Assembly (NCBI GenBank): GCA_019636625.1 | Contig: JAHBXE010000003.1 | Location: 124,001 to 188,000, forward strand | Source: Phycisphaeraceae bacterium | GTDB taxonomy: Bacteria > Planctomycetota > Phycisphaerae > Phycisphaerales > UBA1924 | Direction: 5' to 3' | Length of the DNA stretch: 64,000 nt | In this document: positions 8,183 to 17,720 of the stretch, piece by piece | Numbering within the stretch: position 1 is the stretch's first letter | Layout of the letters: the number at the start of each line of letters is the position of its first letter | Program-made: the position numbers and the translations under genes | The notes under the pieces: generated by a model | Database searches by the model: none | Seen by the model: the letters and a program-made list of their open reading frames with translations, nothing else | What the model was told of the DNA's origin: nothing

Positions 8183-10132
8183 ATGCCCCCCGTCCTCACC
8201 GCTTCCAACCTCTCCCGCACCTTTGGCTCGCGCACGCTCTTTTCGGGGGTTTCGGTCTCGCTGGAGGATCGGGAGCGGTTGGCGCTGATTGGGCCCAACG
8301 GTTCGGGGAAGTCCACGCTGCTCAAGATCCTGGCCGGGTTTGACCAGCCGGATGAGGGGTCGGTGACGCTCCGCAAGGGGGCGCGCATCGCCTATGTCGC
8401 GCAGGCCGACATCTTTCCGGAAGGCTCAACCGTGCTCTCGGCGGTGATGGATTCGCTGCGGGAGGACATGGGGAAGGGGAAGCTGCCGCACATTCATGAT
8501 GAGCACGAGATCGAGATGGCGGCGGAGCTGTCGCTCGGGCGGTTTGACTTTGCGGATCTCAACCAACCGACCTCGTCGCTCTCCGGCGGGCAGCGCAAGC
8601 GGCTCTCCATCGCCCGGGCGCTGGCGGGGGAGCCGGACATCATCCTGCTCGATGAACCGACCAACCATCTCGACGTCGAGGGCATCGAATGGCTGGAGGA
8701 CGTGCTCCGCGGGTCGCAGGGTGGGGAGCAGTATGCCTCGATCGTGGTGACGCACGACCGGGCGTTCCTCGAATCGACCGCGGCGCGGATCATCGAGCTT
8801 TCCACGGCGTACCCGGATGGGACGTTCCAGGTGCGCGGGAACTACACGGACTTCCTCCGGCGCAAGCAGGACTTCCTCGATGCGCAGGCCAAGCAGGAGA
8901 AGTCGCTGGCGAACCAGGTGCGGGAGGATCTGCGGTGGCTCTCGCGCGGGGCCAAGGCGCGGCGGACCAAGTCCAAGAGCCGGATCGAGGCGTCGTACGA
9001 ACGGATTGACGAGCTGGCGGAGTTGCGGGCCCGGAACGCGCCGCTCCAGGCCGCGGCGATCGACTTCAACTCCACCGACCGCAAGACGCGGAAGCTGCTG
9101 TTTGCGCGGGCGATCACGAAGGCGTACGGCGACCGGAAGCTCTTTACGGACCTGGATGTCATGCTCGGGCCGGGGGACAAGCTGGCGCTGATGGGTCCGA
9201 ACGGGTCGGGGAAGTCGACGCTGATCAAGGTGCTCACGGGCGAGATCGAGCCGGATCCGCCGACGGCCGCGGCGCTGGCCGCGGCGGCGGAGGCGCGGTT
9301 GCCGCCGAGCGCCCCCAAGCCGGGGACGATCGGGCGTGCGGACAAGCTCAAGATCGTGCTGTTCTCGCAGCACCGGACGGAGCTTGACCCGACGCTGACG
9401 CTGCGGGAGACGCTGGCGCCCCAGAGCGATTCGGTGATCTTCCAGGACCGGGTGATCCACGTGGTGACGTGGGCGCGGAAGTTCCTGTTCACGAACGATC
9501 AGCTTCGGGCGACGATCGGGTCGCTCTCCGGCGGGGAGCAGGCGCGGGTGCATATCGCGCTGCTGATGCTGGAGCCGTGCGATGTGCTGATCCTGGACGA
9601 ACCGACGAACGACCTGGACATCCCGACGCTGGAAGTGCTTGAGGACAGCCTGGAGGAGTTTCCGGGGGCGGTGATCCTGGTGACGCACGATCGGGCGATG
9701 ATCGCGGACATTGCGACGAAGGTGCTGGCGCTCGATGGGAAGGGGAGAGCGAAGTACTTCGCGGACTTTGACCAGTGGGAGAAGTTCCAGCGGCAGCCCG
9801 CGGCGTGGGATGATGTGGAGGTGGCCAAACCGCCCCGGACAGGCACGGCGGCTCCGGCGAAGCCCGCGCCGGCGACGAGCGGGCCGGCCAAGGGTGCTGC
9901 CGCGCCGGCCAAGAAGAAGCTGAGTTACAACGAGCAGCGGGAGCTGGACGGGATGGAGGCGGCGATCAGCGCGGCGGAGGAAGAGGTGAAACGACTGGAG
10001 GGAGCGATGGCGGAGCCCACGACGGCGGCGGATCGGCGGAAGATGGATGAGGTGTGCCGGAAGCTGGGGGAGGCTCAGCAGCGGGTTGCGGCGCTGTATG
10101 AGCGGTGGACGGAACTGGGGGCGCGGCAATGA
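8183..10132 (+). CDS. ABC-F family ATPase, Uup-like
   Basis: 649 residues with two fused ABC ATPase domains and no membrane segments. Domain 1 has GPNGSGKST, LSGGQRKRLSIARAL and LLDEPTNHLD. Domain 2 has GPNGSGKST, LSGGEQARVHIALLML and LDEPTNDLD. Between them lies the basic inter-domain linker (SRGAKARRTKSKSR). A C-terminal coiled coil of about 80 residues follows a low-complexity Ala/Pro/Lys stretch, the layout of Uup, which acts on ribosomes or branched DNA. An insertion of about 25 residues (Ala/Pro rich) sits inside domain 2. The ATG at 8183 precedes the first beta strand; the longer open frame upstream is non-coding. The stop overlaps the next gene's start (ATGA). Confidence 0.85.
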   Translation: MPPVLTASNLSRTFGSRTLFSGVSVSLEDRERLALIGPNGSGKSTLLKILAGFDQPDEGSVTLRKGARIAYVAQADIFPEGSTVLSAVMDSLREDMGKGKLPHIHDEHEIEMAAELSLGRFDFADLNQPTSSLSGGQRKRLSIARALAGEPDIILLDEPTNHLDVEGIEWLEDVLRGSQGGEQYASIVVTHDRAFLESTAARIIELSTAYPDGTFQVRGNYTDFLRRKQDFLDAQAKQEKSLANQVREDLRWLSRGAKARRTKSKSRIEASYERIDELAELRARNAPLQAAAIDFNSTDRKTRKLLFARAITKAYGDRKLFTDLDVMLGPGDKLALMGPNGSGKSTLIKVLTGEIEPDPPTAAALAAAAEARLPPSAPKPGTIGRADKLKIVLFSQHRTELDPTLTLRETLAPQSDSVIFQDRVIHVVTWARKFLFTNDQLRATIGSLSGGEQARVHIALLMLEPCDVLILDEPTNDLDIPTLEVLEDSLEEFPGAVILVTHDRAMIADIATKVLALDGKGRAKYFADFDQWEKFQRQPAAWDDVEVAKPPRTGTAAPAKPAPATSGPAKGAAAPAKKKLSYNEQRELDGMEAAISAAEEEVKRLEGAMAEPTTAADRRKMDEVCRKLGEAQQRVAALYERWTELGARQ

Positions 10133-11385
10133 TGTCGCCGGCTGAGATCCGCGGGCTGTTCCCGGCGCTGGCGTCGCCGACGGTGTTCATGGACAACGCC
10201 GGCGGGTCGCAACTGCCCGCGTGCGTGATCGACGCGATGACGCGGTACCTGCGCGAGAACTACGTGCAGCTCAACGCGGACTACGACGCCTCGCGGCGGG
10301 CCACGGCCACGGTGGCGCGGGCGCGGGAGGTAGTCCGGACCTTCGTCAACGGCGATGGGATCGGGGAGGTGATCTTCGGGTCGTCGACGACGGTGCTGTG
10401 CTACCAGTTGGCCGCGGCGTACGCGGAGGCGCGGCGGGGCGGTGGTCGGGACCAGGTCATCGTGTGCACGGCGGGGCACGAGGCGAATGTCGGGCCGTGG
10501 ATGCGGCTGGCCTCGCGCGGGTTTGAGGTTGTGCCGTGGCAGGCCGAGCCGGTCACGGTCAACGAGAAGGAGATCAACTTCCGGCCTTCGCTGGAGACGT
10601 TGAAGGGGTTGCTGTCGGAGCGGACGTTGCTCGTGCTGTTCCCGCAGGTGTCGAACATCCTGGGCGAGGTGTGGGATGTTCGCGCGGTTGCGGACTTGGC
10701 GCACGGGGTCGGGGCGCGGGTGCTGGTCGATGGCGTCGCGTACGCCCCGCACCGCGCGCCGGATGTCGCGGCGTTCGGGTGCGACTGGTACGTGTACTCG
10801 ACGTACAAGGTGTTCGGGCCGCACATGGCCGCGATGTTCGGGACAACCGAGGCGTTCGCGGAGTTGACGGGTCCGAACCACGAGTTCATTTCGGGTGGTC
10901 CGTACAAGTGGGAACTGGGCGGGCCGAACCACGAGGGGTGCGCCGGGGTCGGCGCGCTGTGGGACTTTGTGTGCCAGGTGACGGGCACCGGGACTCGTGA
11001 GTGGGTCGGCGGACCCGGGACCGTCAAGGCGCGGCGGGCCGTGTTCGAGCGCGCTTTCGGGGAGATGCAGCGGATCGAGGAGGGACTTCAGGGGAAGTTG
11101 ATGGCGTACCTGCGCGGGAAGCGCGGCGTGCGGATCGTCGGCCCGGCGGCGGCGGACTCGACGCGCGTCGCCACAGTGAGTTTCACGAGCGAGCGAACCA
11201 GCCCGCAGGAGATTTCGAGGTTTCTGGGCGAGCGCGGGATCGGGATCCGCTGGGGGCACGCGTATTCCAAGCGGCTGTGCGAGGCGATGGGGCTCGGGGG
11301 CGGTGTGGCGCGGGTGAGCCTTGTGGCCTACAACACCGTGGGCGAGCTGGAGCAGTTGTTTGGGGCCCTGGATGCTGTGCTGTGA
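10129..11385 (+). CDS. Cysteine desulfurase-like PLP enzyme (class V aminotransferase)
   Basis: 418 residues. Fold-type I PLP enzyme of the class V aminotransferase group, closest by eye to the cysteine desulfurase-like VC1184 type. It opens with the substrate loop VFMDNAGGSQLP, has the cofactor-binding VLFPQVSNILGE and VLVDGVAYAPH strands, and the Schiff-base lysine is in STYKVFGPH. The active-site cysteine loop of true NifS/IscS is not obvious, so the substrate is uncertain. The gene starts in an ATGATG that overlaps the stop of the ABC-F gene, implying translational coupling. A less likely in-frame start lies at 10105. Confidence 0.75.
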   Translation: MMSPAEIRGLFPALASPTVFMDNAGGSQLPACVIDAMTRYLRENYVQLNADYDASRRATATVARAREVVRTFVNGDGIGEVIFGSSTTVLCYQLAAAYAEARRGGGRDQVIVCTAGHEANVGPWMRLASRGFEVVPWQAEPVTVNEKEINFRPSLETLKGLLSERTLLVLFPQVSNILGEVWDVRAVADLAHGVGARVLVDGVAYAPHRAPDVAAFGCDWYVYSTYKVFGPHMAAMFGTTEAFAELTGPNHEFISGGPYKWELGGPNHEGCAGVGALWDFVCQVTGTGTREWVGGPGTVKARRAVFERAFGEMQRIEEGLQGKLMAYLRGKRGVRIVGPAAADSTRVATVSFTSERTSPQEISRFLGERGIGIRWGHAYSKRLCEAMGLGGGVARVSLVAYNTVGELEQLFGALDAVL

Positions 11386-11877
11386 GGATGGGTTGGGGCG
11401 GGGCGCGGGACTGTTTGTTGGCGGAGATGGCGGGGTGAATCCATGCGGGGATGAGTGGGGATAAGACGGCGAAGTTGGGGAAGGGGGGGAAGGGGGGGAA
11501 GGGGATCGCGGGGGCTGGGGCGGCTGGGATGGGCGTGGGGGCGGGGTGGTGAGGACGCGGAGGATGGTGGTGGAGGCGCGCCGGGCTTCGACGAGGTTTG
11601 TGGTGTTGTCGGCGATGAACTCGAGCCGGGCGATTCGGCGGCGGATGATGGCCGCGGCGACTTGGGCGGAGCGGATGTCGAGCCAGAACTTGATGTCGGG
11701 CCGGATGGACCAGCGGACGAGGTCGAGGAGGGAGGCTGGAGCGCCGTGGATGGGGCGGTCGTTGAGGGAGCGGAAGAGGTCTTGAATGGAGTGGAGGGAG
11801 GGGTCCTCGAAGAAGCGGGTGAGGAGGGCCTTATCGGGAGGGGAAAGGTCGGGGAGATGTGTGGCCGCGGCGGGCAT
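11386..11877 (-). CDS. Hypothetical helical protein; 3' end unresolved
   Basis: From the ATG at 11877 the first 111 codons look like a genuine protein: MPAAATHLPDLSPPDKALLT, then an amphipathic stretch with DLVRWSIRPDIKFWLDIRS and IIRRRIARLEFIADN. After that the frame turns into Pro/Ser-rich sequence across a run of G homopolymers (about 11470-11505). It stays open, with no stop, deep into the antisense of the PLP enzyme, to 10075. The true end is therefore not visible: either a frameshift lies in the G-rich tract or the gene really extends. I have limited the feature at the neighbour's stop. No family recognised. Confidence 0.4.
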
Positions 11878-12050
11878 GTGGGGGAAGATACGTGCGCGGC
11901 GTGGGGATGCAAGGGGGAATGGGGGTATGACCGCGGAATGTGCGCACAAAGGTGGTCATGGGTAAAGAAAGTTCACTATGCAGGGGCACAGAGAGATGGG
12001 CGCCACACGCGATGGGTATCACACCTCGGGCGCTCGGTAGACTTCGATCC

Positions 12051-12587
12051 ATGGAAGCACTGCCGCACTTTCCGCTGTTTCGTGATCCGGTGAAGGAGCA
12101 GTCGTTTAAGGAGAGCGATGAGGAGTGTGAGTGTTGTGGGCGGAGCCGGGGCTGGATCTACTCGCGAAGCATCTATGTGTCCCAGGGTGATGGCGACATT
12201 TCGATTTGTCCGTGGTGCATCGCGGACGGGTCGGCATCTGCGAAGTTTGATGGCACATTTCAGAGCGCGGGTATTCATCCGTACGGCAAGAACCTGTTGA
12301 GTCCCGAGGATGTGGAGCTGGTGGAGAAACGGACGCCGGGGTTCGTGACGTGGCAGGACCATGGCTGGATGATGTGCTGTGGGATCGCGTGTGAGTACAT
12401 CGGTGAGGCGAGGGCGGAAGACCTGCGGGGCAGATGGGCCGCGGCGGTGCCTTCGATCTTCTCTGACGATTCATGGTCAGAGAAGGAGATTGAGGAGTTG
12501 GTTTCTCGCATGGGGACGGATCCGGCGGCGTACGTGTTCGAGTGCCGGAAGTGCGGGAAGCTCTTGGGTTTTTGGGATTGCAGTTGA
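12051..12587 (+). CDS. CbrC/UPF0167 family protein
   Basis: 178 residues. It matches the CbrC (UPF0167) layout: LPHFPLFRDPV at the N-terminus, then a cysteine motif ECECCGRSRGWIYSR, then SICPWCIADGSAS, then WMMCCGIACEYIGEA, and a C-terminal FECRKCGKLLGFWDCS. These suggest two zinc sites. In E. coli cbrC is linked to colicin E2 tolerance, but its biochemistry is unknown. The start is the ATG at 12051, where family similarity begins; no strong ribosome binding site. Its base composition is less GC-biased than that of the adjacent genes. Confidence 0.75.
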   Translation: MEALPHFPLFRDPVKEQSFKESDEECECCGRSRGWIYSRSIYVSQGDGDISICPWCIADGSASAKFDGTFQSAGIHPYGKNLLSPEDVELVEKRTPGFVTWQDHGWMMCCGIACEYIGEARAEDLRGRWAAAVPSIFSDDSWSEKEIEELVSRMGTDPAAYVFECRKCGKLLGFWDCS

Positions 12588-12722
12588 GGGCGCGCGAGTT
12601 GACTTGAATGGACCAGATGCGAACACGCATCTTGTTCGCCACCCATCGAGCGTGCTACACCGGGTGAATGGTTGACGACGGACACGCGATCAGGCCGACG
12701 GTGAACGGGTACGCTGCATTGC

Positions 12723-13346
12723 ATGCCCATAGACCTTCATCAGTTCATTGCAGTCCGGCCACACCTGTTCCACCTCACCGCAAGAACGAATTTGTCGTCC
12801 ATTCTGCGCGAAGGTCGCATTGAGTCAGCATCGCGCCTTCTTCATCGCGCCGGTCGGACGGAGCTGGTGAACAAGAGACGAAAAGGGCACTTGGTGGTTG
12901 CGATTGATGGATGGAAGGCGGAACTTCGAGATCAGGCGCCGTTGCACGAGGGCAATGTGGTGTTGAGTGACGGATGGGGATTTTCGGATTTAGTCAAGAG
13001 CCTAAACGACCGCGTATTTTTCTGGCCGGGCAAGAGCTCGGGGCCGATTCCGTACGGTGTTCGGCACTTCGAGCGTTACAAGCATGAAGATGTTGTGGTC
13101 CTAGAGATCGGAACAGATTCGGCCATGTCGGCGAACTCGCTCGAAGCCCGCTACTGCAGATACAACTCGGGTTCCCCGCGATGCTCTGGTGGGCGCAAGT
13201 CGCCCAGGGGTCCGCAGACGTTTGCACGGGCGAAGGAGTTTAACGGAACGGCGTGCGATGTTGTTGAAGTGACGTTTGAAGGGTCGTTTGAACTGCCGCG
13301 AAGTGGTGTACGTGTTGCTGAGGTTTCGGAATGGATAGAGCGCTAA
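12723..13346 (+). CDS. Possible ADP-ribosyltransferase-fold protein (DarT/DUF7002-like)
   Basis: 207 residues. The N-terminal LFHLTARTNLSSILREGRIE has the H-x-T ... N ... I ... G pattern found at the NAD-binding strand of DarT-like and DUF7002-like proteins. Later LNDRVFFWPG and RYKHEDVVVLEI could supply the remaining core strands. No catalytic glutamate can be assigned with confidence and no antitoxin (macrodomain) gene is next to it. Codon usage is distinctly lower in GC than in surrounding genes. It lies immediately before the second copy of the family 2 mosaic repeat. The function is inferred and could be wrong. Confidence 0.45.
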   Translation: MPIDLHQFIAVRPHLFHLTARTNLSSILREGRIESASRLLHRAGRTELVNKRRKGHLVVAIDGWKAELRDQAPLHEGNVVLSDGWGFSDLVKSLNDRVFFWPGKSSGPIPYGVRHFERYKHEDVVVLEIGTDSAMSANSLEARYCRYNSGSPRCSGGRKSPRGPQTFARAKEFNGTACDVVEVTFEGSFELPRSGVRVAEVSEWIER

Positions 13347-13350
13347 AGCA

Positions 13351-13500
13351 GGAGAAGGGCTGACCGCCCTTCCCCTGCAACCCCATCCGGCGGAAGAAGG
13401 AAATGGTGTGGTGTTGGGGGTTGCTTTCCAGGGGTACGCGAAGCGCGACCCTTGGCCACCTTGGCAAGCCCTGCTGGGGCGAAGAGCCAACCGGGGCGGG
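13351..13500 (+). repeat. Mosaic intergenic repeat, family 2, copy 2
   Basis: Matches the reverse complement of 6050-6205 in several blocks, in the same order, with small insertions and substitutions between them. It begins within a few bases of the stop of the gene ending at 13346 and runs to about 100 bp before the cystathionine beta-synthase start. With copy 1 it forms an inverted pair around about 7.1 kb. Confidence 0.6.
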
Positions 13501-13600
13501 GACGCCCCGGCTCACTGGAGGCGAGGACACCGGGCGGAAGCCTCGTGCCCAATCGCATAACCTGTCGGGTCCCCACTTCCTGATCCTGAAGGAACCGCCC

Positions 13601-14968
13601 GTGAACATCAAGAACTCGATCCTCGACGCTGTCGGCAACACGCCCCTGGTCCGGCTGAACAAGGTGGTGCCGCCCGGCTGCGCCGATGTGCTGGTCAAGT
13701 GCGAGTACATGAACCCGACGGGGTCGATCAAGGACCGGATGGCGGTGCACATTCTGAATGAGTCGGAGAAGCAGGGGTTGATCCGGCCCGGGGCGACGAT
13801 CGTCGAGAACACGTCGGGGAACACGGGGCAGGGCGTGGCGATGTGGGCGGCGGTGCGGGGGTACCGGTGCGTGTTCACGATGCCGGACAAGATGAGCCTT
13901 GAGAAGGTGAACATGCTCAAGGCGTTCGGAGCGGAGGTGGTGATCACGCCGACGGATGTGCCCGGGGATTCGCCGCAGCACTACGTCGAGACGGCCAAGC
14001 GGATCGCGCGCGAGACGCCCGGGGCGTTCTACGTGAACCAGTACCACAACCCGCTGAATATTGATGCGCACGAACTCTCGACGGGGCCGGAGATCTGGCG
14101 CGACACGGGCGGGAAGGTGGATGCGGTCGTCGCCGGCGCGGGCACGGGCGGGACGGTGTCCGGGATCGGGCGGTACTTCAAGAAGAACCACAAGCATGTG
14201 CGGATCGTGGGCGTCGACCCCATCGGCAGCGTGCACTACCACTACTTCTACACCAAGACGATGCCCACGCCGCACGTGTACAAGGTCGAGGGCATCGGCG
14301 AGGACATCCTGTGCGAGGCGATGGACTACTCGGTCGTTGACGAGTTCCACCAGACCAACGACAAGGAGGCCTTCACGATGGCCCGGAGGCTGGTCCGAGA
14401 GGAGGGGCTCTTCTGCGGCGGGTCGTCGGGCTGCAACGTGCACATCGCGATCAAGGTGGCGCAGAAGCTCGGGCCGGGCAAGACGGTGGTGACGGTGCTG
14501 CCGGATTCGGCGACGCGGTACACGACCAAGTTCCTGAACGATCAGTGGATGAAGGACTACGGGTTCCTGGGCAGCGACCGCGACCTCGGGCTGGTGGAGG
14601 ACATTCTCCAGCGCATGCCGCCGCACCCGATCATCACGGCCACCGAGTCCACCCCCGTCTCGCAGATCATCGACACGTTCAAGAGCAAGGGCATTTCGCA
14701 GGTGCCGGTGATGGATGGGAAGGGGAACCCGGTGGGGATGGTGCACGAGGTGGATGTGCTGCGGGGGATGCAGTCGGGGCAGGTGACGGGGACTTCGCCG
14801 GCCAAGAGCGTGTCGCACCCGATCGGCGGGCTGATCTATCCCAAGGCGCGGATCGAAGAGCTGTTCCGAATCTTCGAGACGGATCAGGTTGGCGTGGTCG
14901 TGGACAACAACAAGATTGTGGGGATCGTGAGCAAGGTGGATGTGCTGGAGTTCATGGCCAAGCGCTAG
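13601..14968 (+). CDS. cbs: Cystathionine beta-synthase
   Basis: 455 residues. PLP-dependent beta-replacement enzyme joined to a C-terminal pair of CBS domains. The N-terminal catalytic domain opens NSILDAVGNTPLVRLNKV, with the Schiff-base lysine in PTGSIKDRMA, NTSGNTGQG for the substrate carboxylate, and GTGGTVSGIG for the PLP phosphate. Residues from about 340 to the end (HPIITATESTPVSQIIDTF ... VDVLEFMAKR) form the regulatory CBS pair. The start is a GTG at 13601 preceded by AAGGAA; upstream frame is repeat sequence. Likely makes cystathionine from serine and homocysteine. A PLP gamma-enzyme 8 kb away would complete transsulfuration. Cysteine synthase activity is the alternative. Confidence 0.88.
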   Translation: MNIKNSILDAVGNTPLVRLNKVVPPGCADVLVKCEYMNPTGSIKDRMAVHILNESEKQGLIRPGATIVENTSGNTGQGVAMWAAVRGYRCVFTMPDKMSLEKVNMLKAFGAEVVITPTDVPGDSPQHYVETAKRIARETPGAFYVNQYHNPLNIDAHELSTGPEIWRDTGGKVDAVVAGAGTGGTVSGIGRYFKKNHKHVRIVGVDPIGSVHYHYFYTKTMPTPHVYKVEGIGEDILCEAMDYSVVDEFHQTNDKEAFTMARRLVREEGLFCGGSSGCNVHIAIKVAQKLGPGKTVVTVLPDSATRYTTKFLNDQWMKDYGFLGSDRDLGLVEDILQRMPPHPIITATESTPVSQIIDTFKSKGISQVPVMDGKGNPVGMVHEVDVLRGMQSGQVTGTSPAKSVSHPIGGLIYPKARIEELFRIFETDQVGVVVDNNKIVGIVSKVDVLEFMAKR

Positions 14969-14980
14969 GCGCGGGCAGCC

Positions 14981-17689
14981 TTACTTGGCGTTCTGCCTGG
15001 CCTTCCATTCCGCCGCCTTTGCGTCGTACCCCTTGCCGGGCTCGGCCTTGTCCCAGTCGGTGTAGAGGCGTTCGAGGTCGAGGGCCATTCTCCGGGCGAT
15101 GTCGTGGTCTTCGCCGAGGGTGCGGGCGATGATGCCGCGGGCTTCGAGGAGCATGGGCTCGCCCTCGGCGAAGCGCTTGAGGCCTCGGAGGGAGGAGCCG
15201 TACCAGCCGAGGATGAAGGCGGTGCCCTGGAAGTCCTTGGGGTGGGAGACGCGGGCGCCGCGGAGGGCGCGGTCGAGGTAGACGATGGCCTCCTCGAAGC
15301 GCTGGCGGCCACGGAGAGAGCCGCCCATGTTGGCGAGGACGACGATGGTGTCGGGGTGGGTTTCGCCCAGGGTGCGGACGCTGACTTCCAGGTCCTTGAG
15401 CGTGAGGGTGTCGGCCTGGTCCCACATTTTGAGCTCGCGGTACACGGTGGCGAGGTTGTTGCGGGCGTTACCGGTTTCGGGGTGGTCCTCGCCGAGGATC
15501 CGGGTTCGCGCGGCGAGCACCTCCTCATCCATCACGCGGGCGCGGGCGAGGCGGTTCGCGTGGCGGTCGGGGTTGGACTCCTGGTGGGCCATAGCGTCGT
15601 GGTAGAGGGACCAGCCGAGGTTGCCGCGCATCTCGAGCGTGAGCGGGTGATCCGGGCCGTGGACGCGCTGGCAGATGGAAATCGCTTCCTGGTACAGCTT
15701 CTCGCACTCGTCGAACTGTTCCGTGTCGGCGTAGAGAATCGCGAGGGTGTTCATCACGCTGATGGTCTCGATCCGTTCAGCCCCGAGGGAAGCGGTGCGG
15801 ATGTCCAGCAGCTCCTTGGCGAGGGCGATGGCTTCGGCGCGGCGCTCCATCATGGTGTAGAGCTGGGCGAGGTTGTCGATGGTCGCGGCGGTGACCTCGT
15901 GCTTTCGACCAAAGAGACGCTCGTTGTCCTTGAGCGCCTCGACGAGCATCGGCTCGACCTCGCTCAACGCCGCCTTCTTGATCAGCACGCTGGCCAAGCT
16001 GTTGAGGGCCTCGCGCGTGGAGCGGTGTTCGGGGCCGAGTTCCCGCCTGTACAGGGCGAGCGTCTCGCGGGCGTGGTTCTCCGCGGGGTTCCACTCGCCC
16101 AGGCCGAAGTACGTCTTGCCCAGCGTGCCGTGGAGCCGGGCGGCGACCAGCGGGCGGTCGGTGTACTGCGATTGCAGGTTCCTGGAGGCGCGGTCGAGCA
16201 CGGAACGGACCGTGACATCCTTGCCCTGGGCGCCGGGATCGGGCGCGGCGAGCATGTCGTCGAGGAACTTGACGGTGGCCTCGGCCTCCTTGAGACGGTC
16301 CTCGGCGAGCGTCTTCTGCTTGAACTCGCTCTCGCGGGCGACGATGGCGGCGCGGCGCTCTTCGTTGGCCCGGATGAGACCGAACGTGGTGCCGATGATC
16401 CCCAGGACCAGCGCGAGCGCGACGAGGGCCGTGGCGGTGACGCCGCCCTTGTGCCGTCGAACGAAGGTGCGCACGCGGTACGCCGTGCTCGGCGGGGCGG
16501 CGGAGATGGCCTGCCCCTCGAGGTACCGCTGAATATCGAGAGCGAGGGAGCTGGCGGTGTCGTAGCGGCGTGCGCGGTCCTTCTCGAGGGCCTTCATCAC
16601 GATCCAGTCCAGCTCGCCGCGGACAATCGTGCCGAGCTTTCTCGGCTCGATCTGACGCCTCGCCGCGACGGAGGCGATGGTTTCAGCGTTCTGGCTGAGG
16701 CGTGTGCTTGGGCGCGGGGGCTCGACCTCGCGGATGATGCGCTGGATCTCGGCGTAGGCGACGGAACGAAGCTCGCGGCTGCTGAAGGGTGTCGAGCCGG
16801 TGAGCAGTTCGTAGAGGAGCACGCCGAGGGAGTAGACATCGGTGCGGGTGTCGATGTCCAGCGAGCCTTCGGCCTGTTCGGGGCTCATGTACTCGGGGGT
16901 GCCGATGAGTTGCTTGTGCTCGGTGAACAGCGTTTTCTCGGTGAGCTTGCTGGCCGTGGCCTTGGCGATGCCGAAGTCGATGACCTTGGCGTGTGGCTTG
17001 CCGTCCTGCGTGCTGACGAGGATGTTGGAGGGCTTGATGTCGCGGTGGATCAGGCCCTTGCTGTGCGCGTGCTGCACCGCGGCGCAGACCTGTGCGAAGA
17101 GCTCCAGTCGCTGGCGGATGCTGAGGTTGTGCCGGTCGCAGTACTGGTCGATCGGGTCACCGGTGCACAGCTCCATCGCGAAGTACGGACGCCCGGTTTC
17201 CGTCGCGCCGGCGTCGAACACCTTGGCGATGTTGGGGTGGTCGAGGATGGCCAGGGCCTGCCGCTCCTGCTCGAAGCGGGCGACCACGGCCTTGGTGTCC
17301 ATGCCGAGCTTGATGATCTTGAGCGCGACCTTGCGGGAGACAGGCTTCTCCTGCTCCGCCATCCACACGGAACCGAACCCACCCTCGCCGAGCTCCTGAA
17401 GGAGCTTGTACGGACCGATGCGCCCGCCGGGGGCTTCGTGGCTCTTGTTGACAACCGTGGCCACGGGCTGGCCGAGTGTCGCGACGGCCGAGGGAGAGGG
17501 AGCCATATCGGAAGTGGGCATGGAGAGGAATCGGTCGCCCTCCGCCGCGGCAAGCAAGGCCTCGACGCGCTGCCTGAGGACCGGGTCGCTCCGGCACTCG
17601 CGCTCCAAGAGGGCGTCTCGGTCCTCGCCTCTGACGGCGATGGCCAACTCAAAGAGCCTTCGTAGTTCATCGTGGGTGTGTTCGGTCAT
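14981..17689 (-). CDS. Membrane Ser/Thr protein kinase with TPR sensor region
   Basis: 902 residues. The N-terminal 80 residues are a helical leader. The kinase domain (about 90-380) has the P-loop LGEGGFGSVW, VALK, HRDIKPSNIL and DFGIAKA, so it appears active. One transmembrane helix follows at about 430-455, then a long C-terminal region with TPR-like repeats (for example LGPEHRSTREALNSLASVL). In planctomycetes such kinases are typically paired with ECF sigma factors. The ATG at 17689 has AGGA seven to ten bases upstream. It lies 31 bp downstream of a paralogous kinase, presumably in one transcript. Confidence 0.88.
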   Translation of the reverse strand: MTEHTHDELRRLFELAIAVRGEDRDALLERECRSDPVLRQRVEALLAAAEGDRFLSMPTSDMAPSPSAVATLGQPVATVVNKSHEAPGGRIGPYKLLQELGEGGFGSVWMAEQEKPVSRKVALKIIKLGMDTKAVVARFEQERQALAILDHPNIAKVFDAGATETGRPYFAMELCTGDPIDQYCDRHNLSIRQRLELFAQVCAAVQHAHSKGLIHRDIKPSNILVSTQDGKPHAKVIDFGIAKATASKLTEKTLFTEHKQLIGTPEYMSPEQAEGSLDIDTRTDVYSLGVLLYELLTGSTPFSSRELRSVAYAEIQRIIREVEPPRPSTRLSQNAETIASVAARRQIEPRKLGTIVRGELDWIVMKALEKDRARRYDTASSLALDIQRYLEGQAISAAPPSTAYRVRTFVRRHKGGVTATALVALALVLGIIGTTFGLIRANEERRAAIVARESEFKQKTLAEDRLKEAEATVKFLDDMLAAPDPGAQGKDVTVRSVLDRASRNLQSQYTDRPLVAARLHGTLGKTYFGLGEWNPAENHARETLALYRRELGPEHRSTREALNSLASVLIKKAALSEVEPMLVEALKDNERLFGRKHEVTAATIDNLAQLYTMMERRAEAIALAKELLDIRTASLGAERIETISVMNTLAILYADTEQFDECEKLYQEAISICQRVHGPDHPLTLEMRGNLGWSLYHDAMAHQESNPDRHANRLARARVMDEEVLAARTRILGEDHPETGNARNNLATVYRELKMWDQADTLTLKDLEVSVRTLGETHPDTIVVLANMGGSLRGRQRFEEAIVYLDRALRGARVSHPKDFQGTAFILGWYGSSLRGLKRFAEGEPMLLEARGIIARTLGEDHDIARRMALDLERLYTDWDKAEPGKGYDAKAAEWKARQNAK

Positions 17690-17720
17690 GATTCGATTCC
17701 TGCTCGACGGCTCCGCTCGA

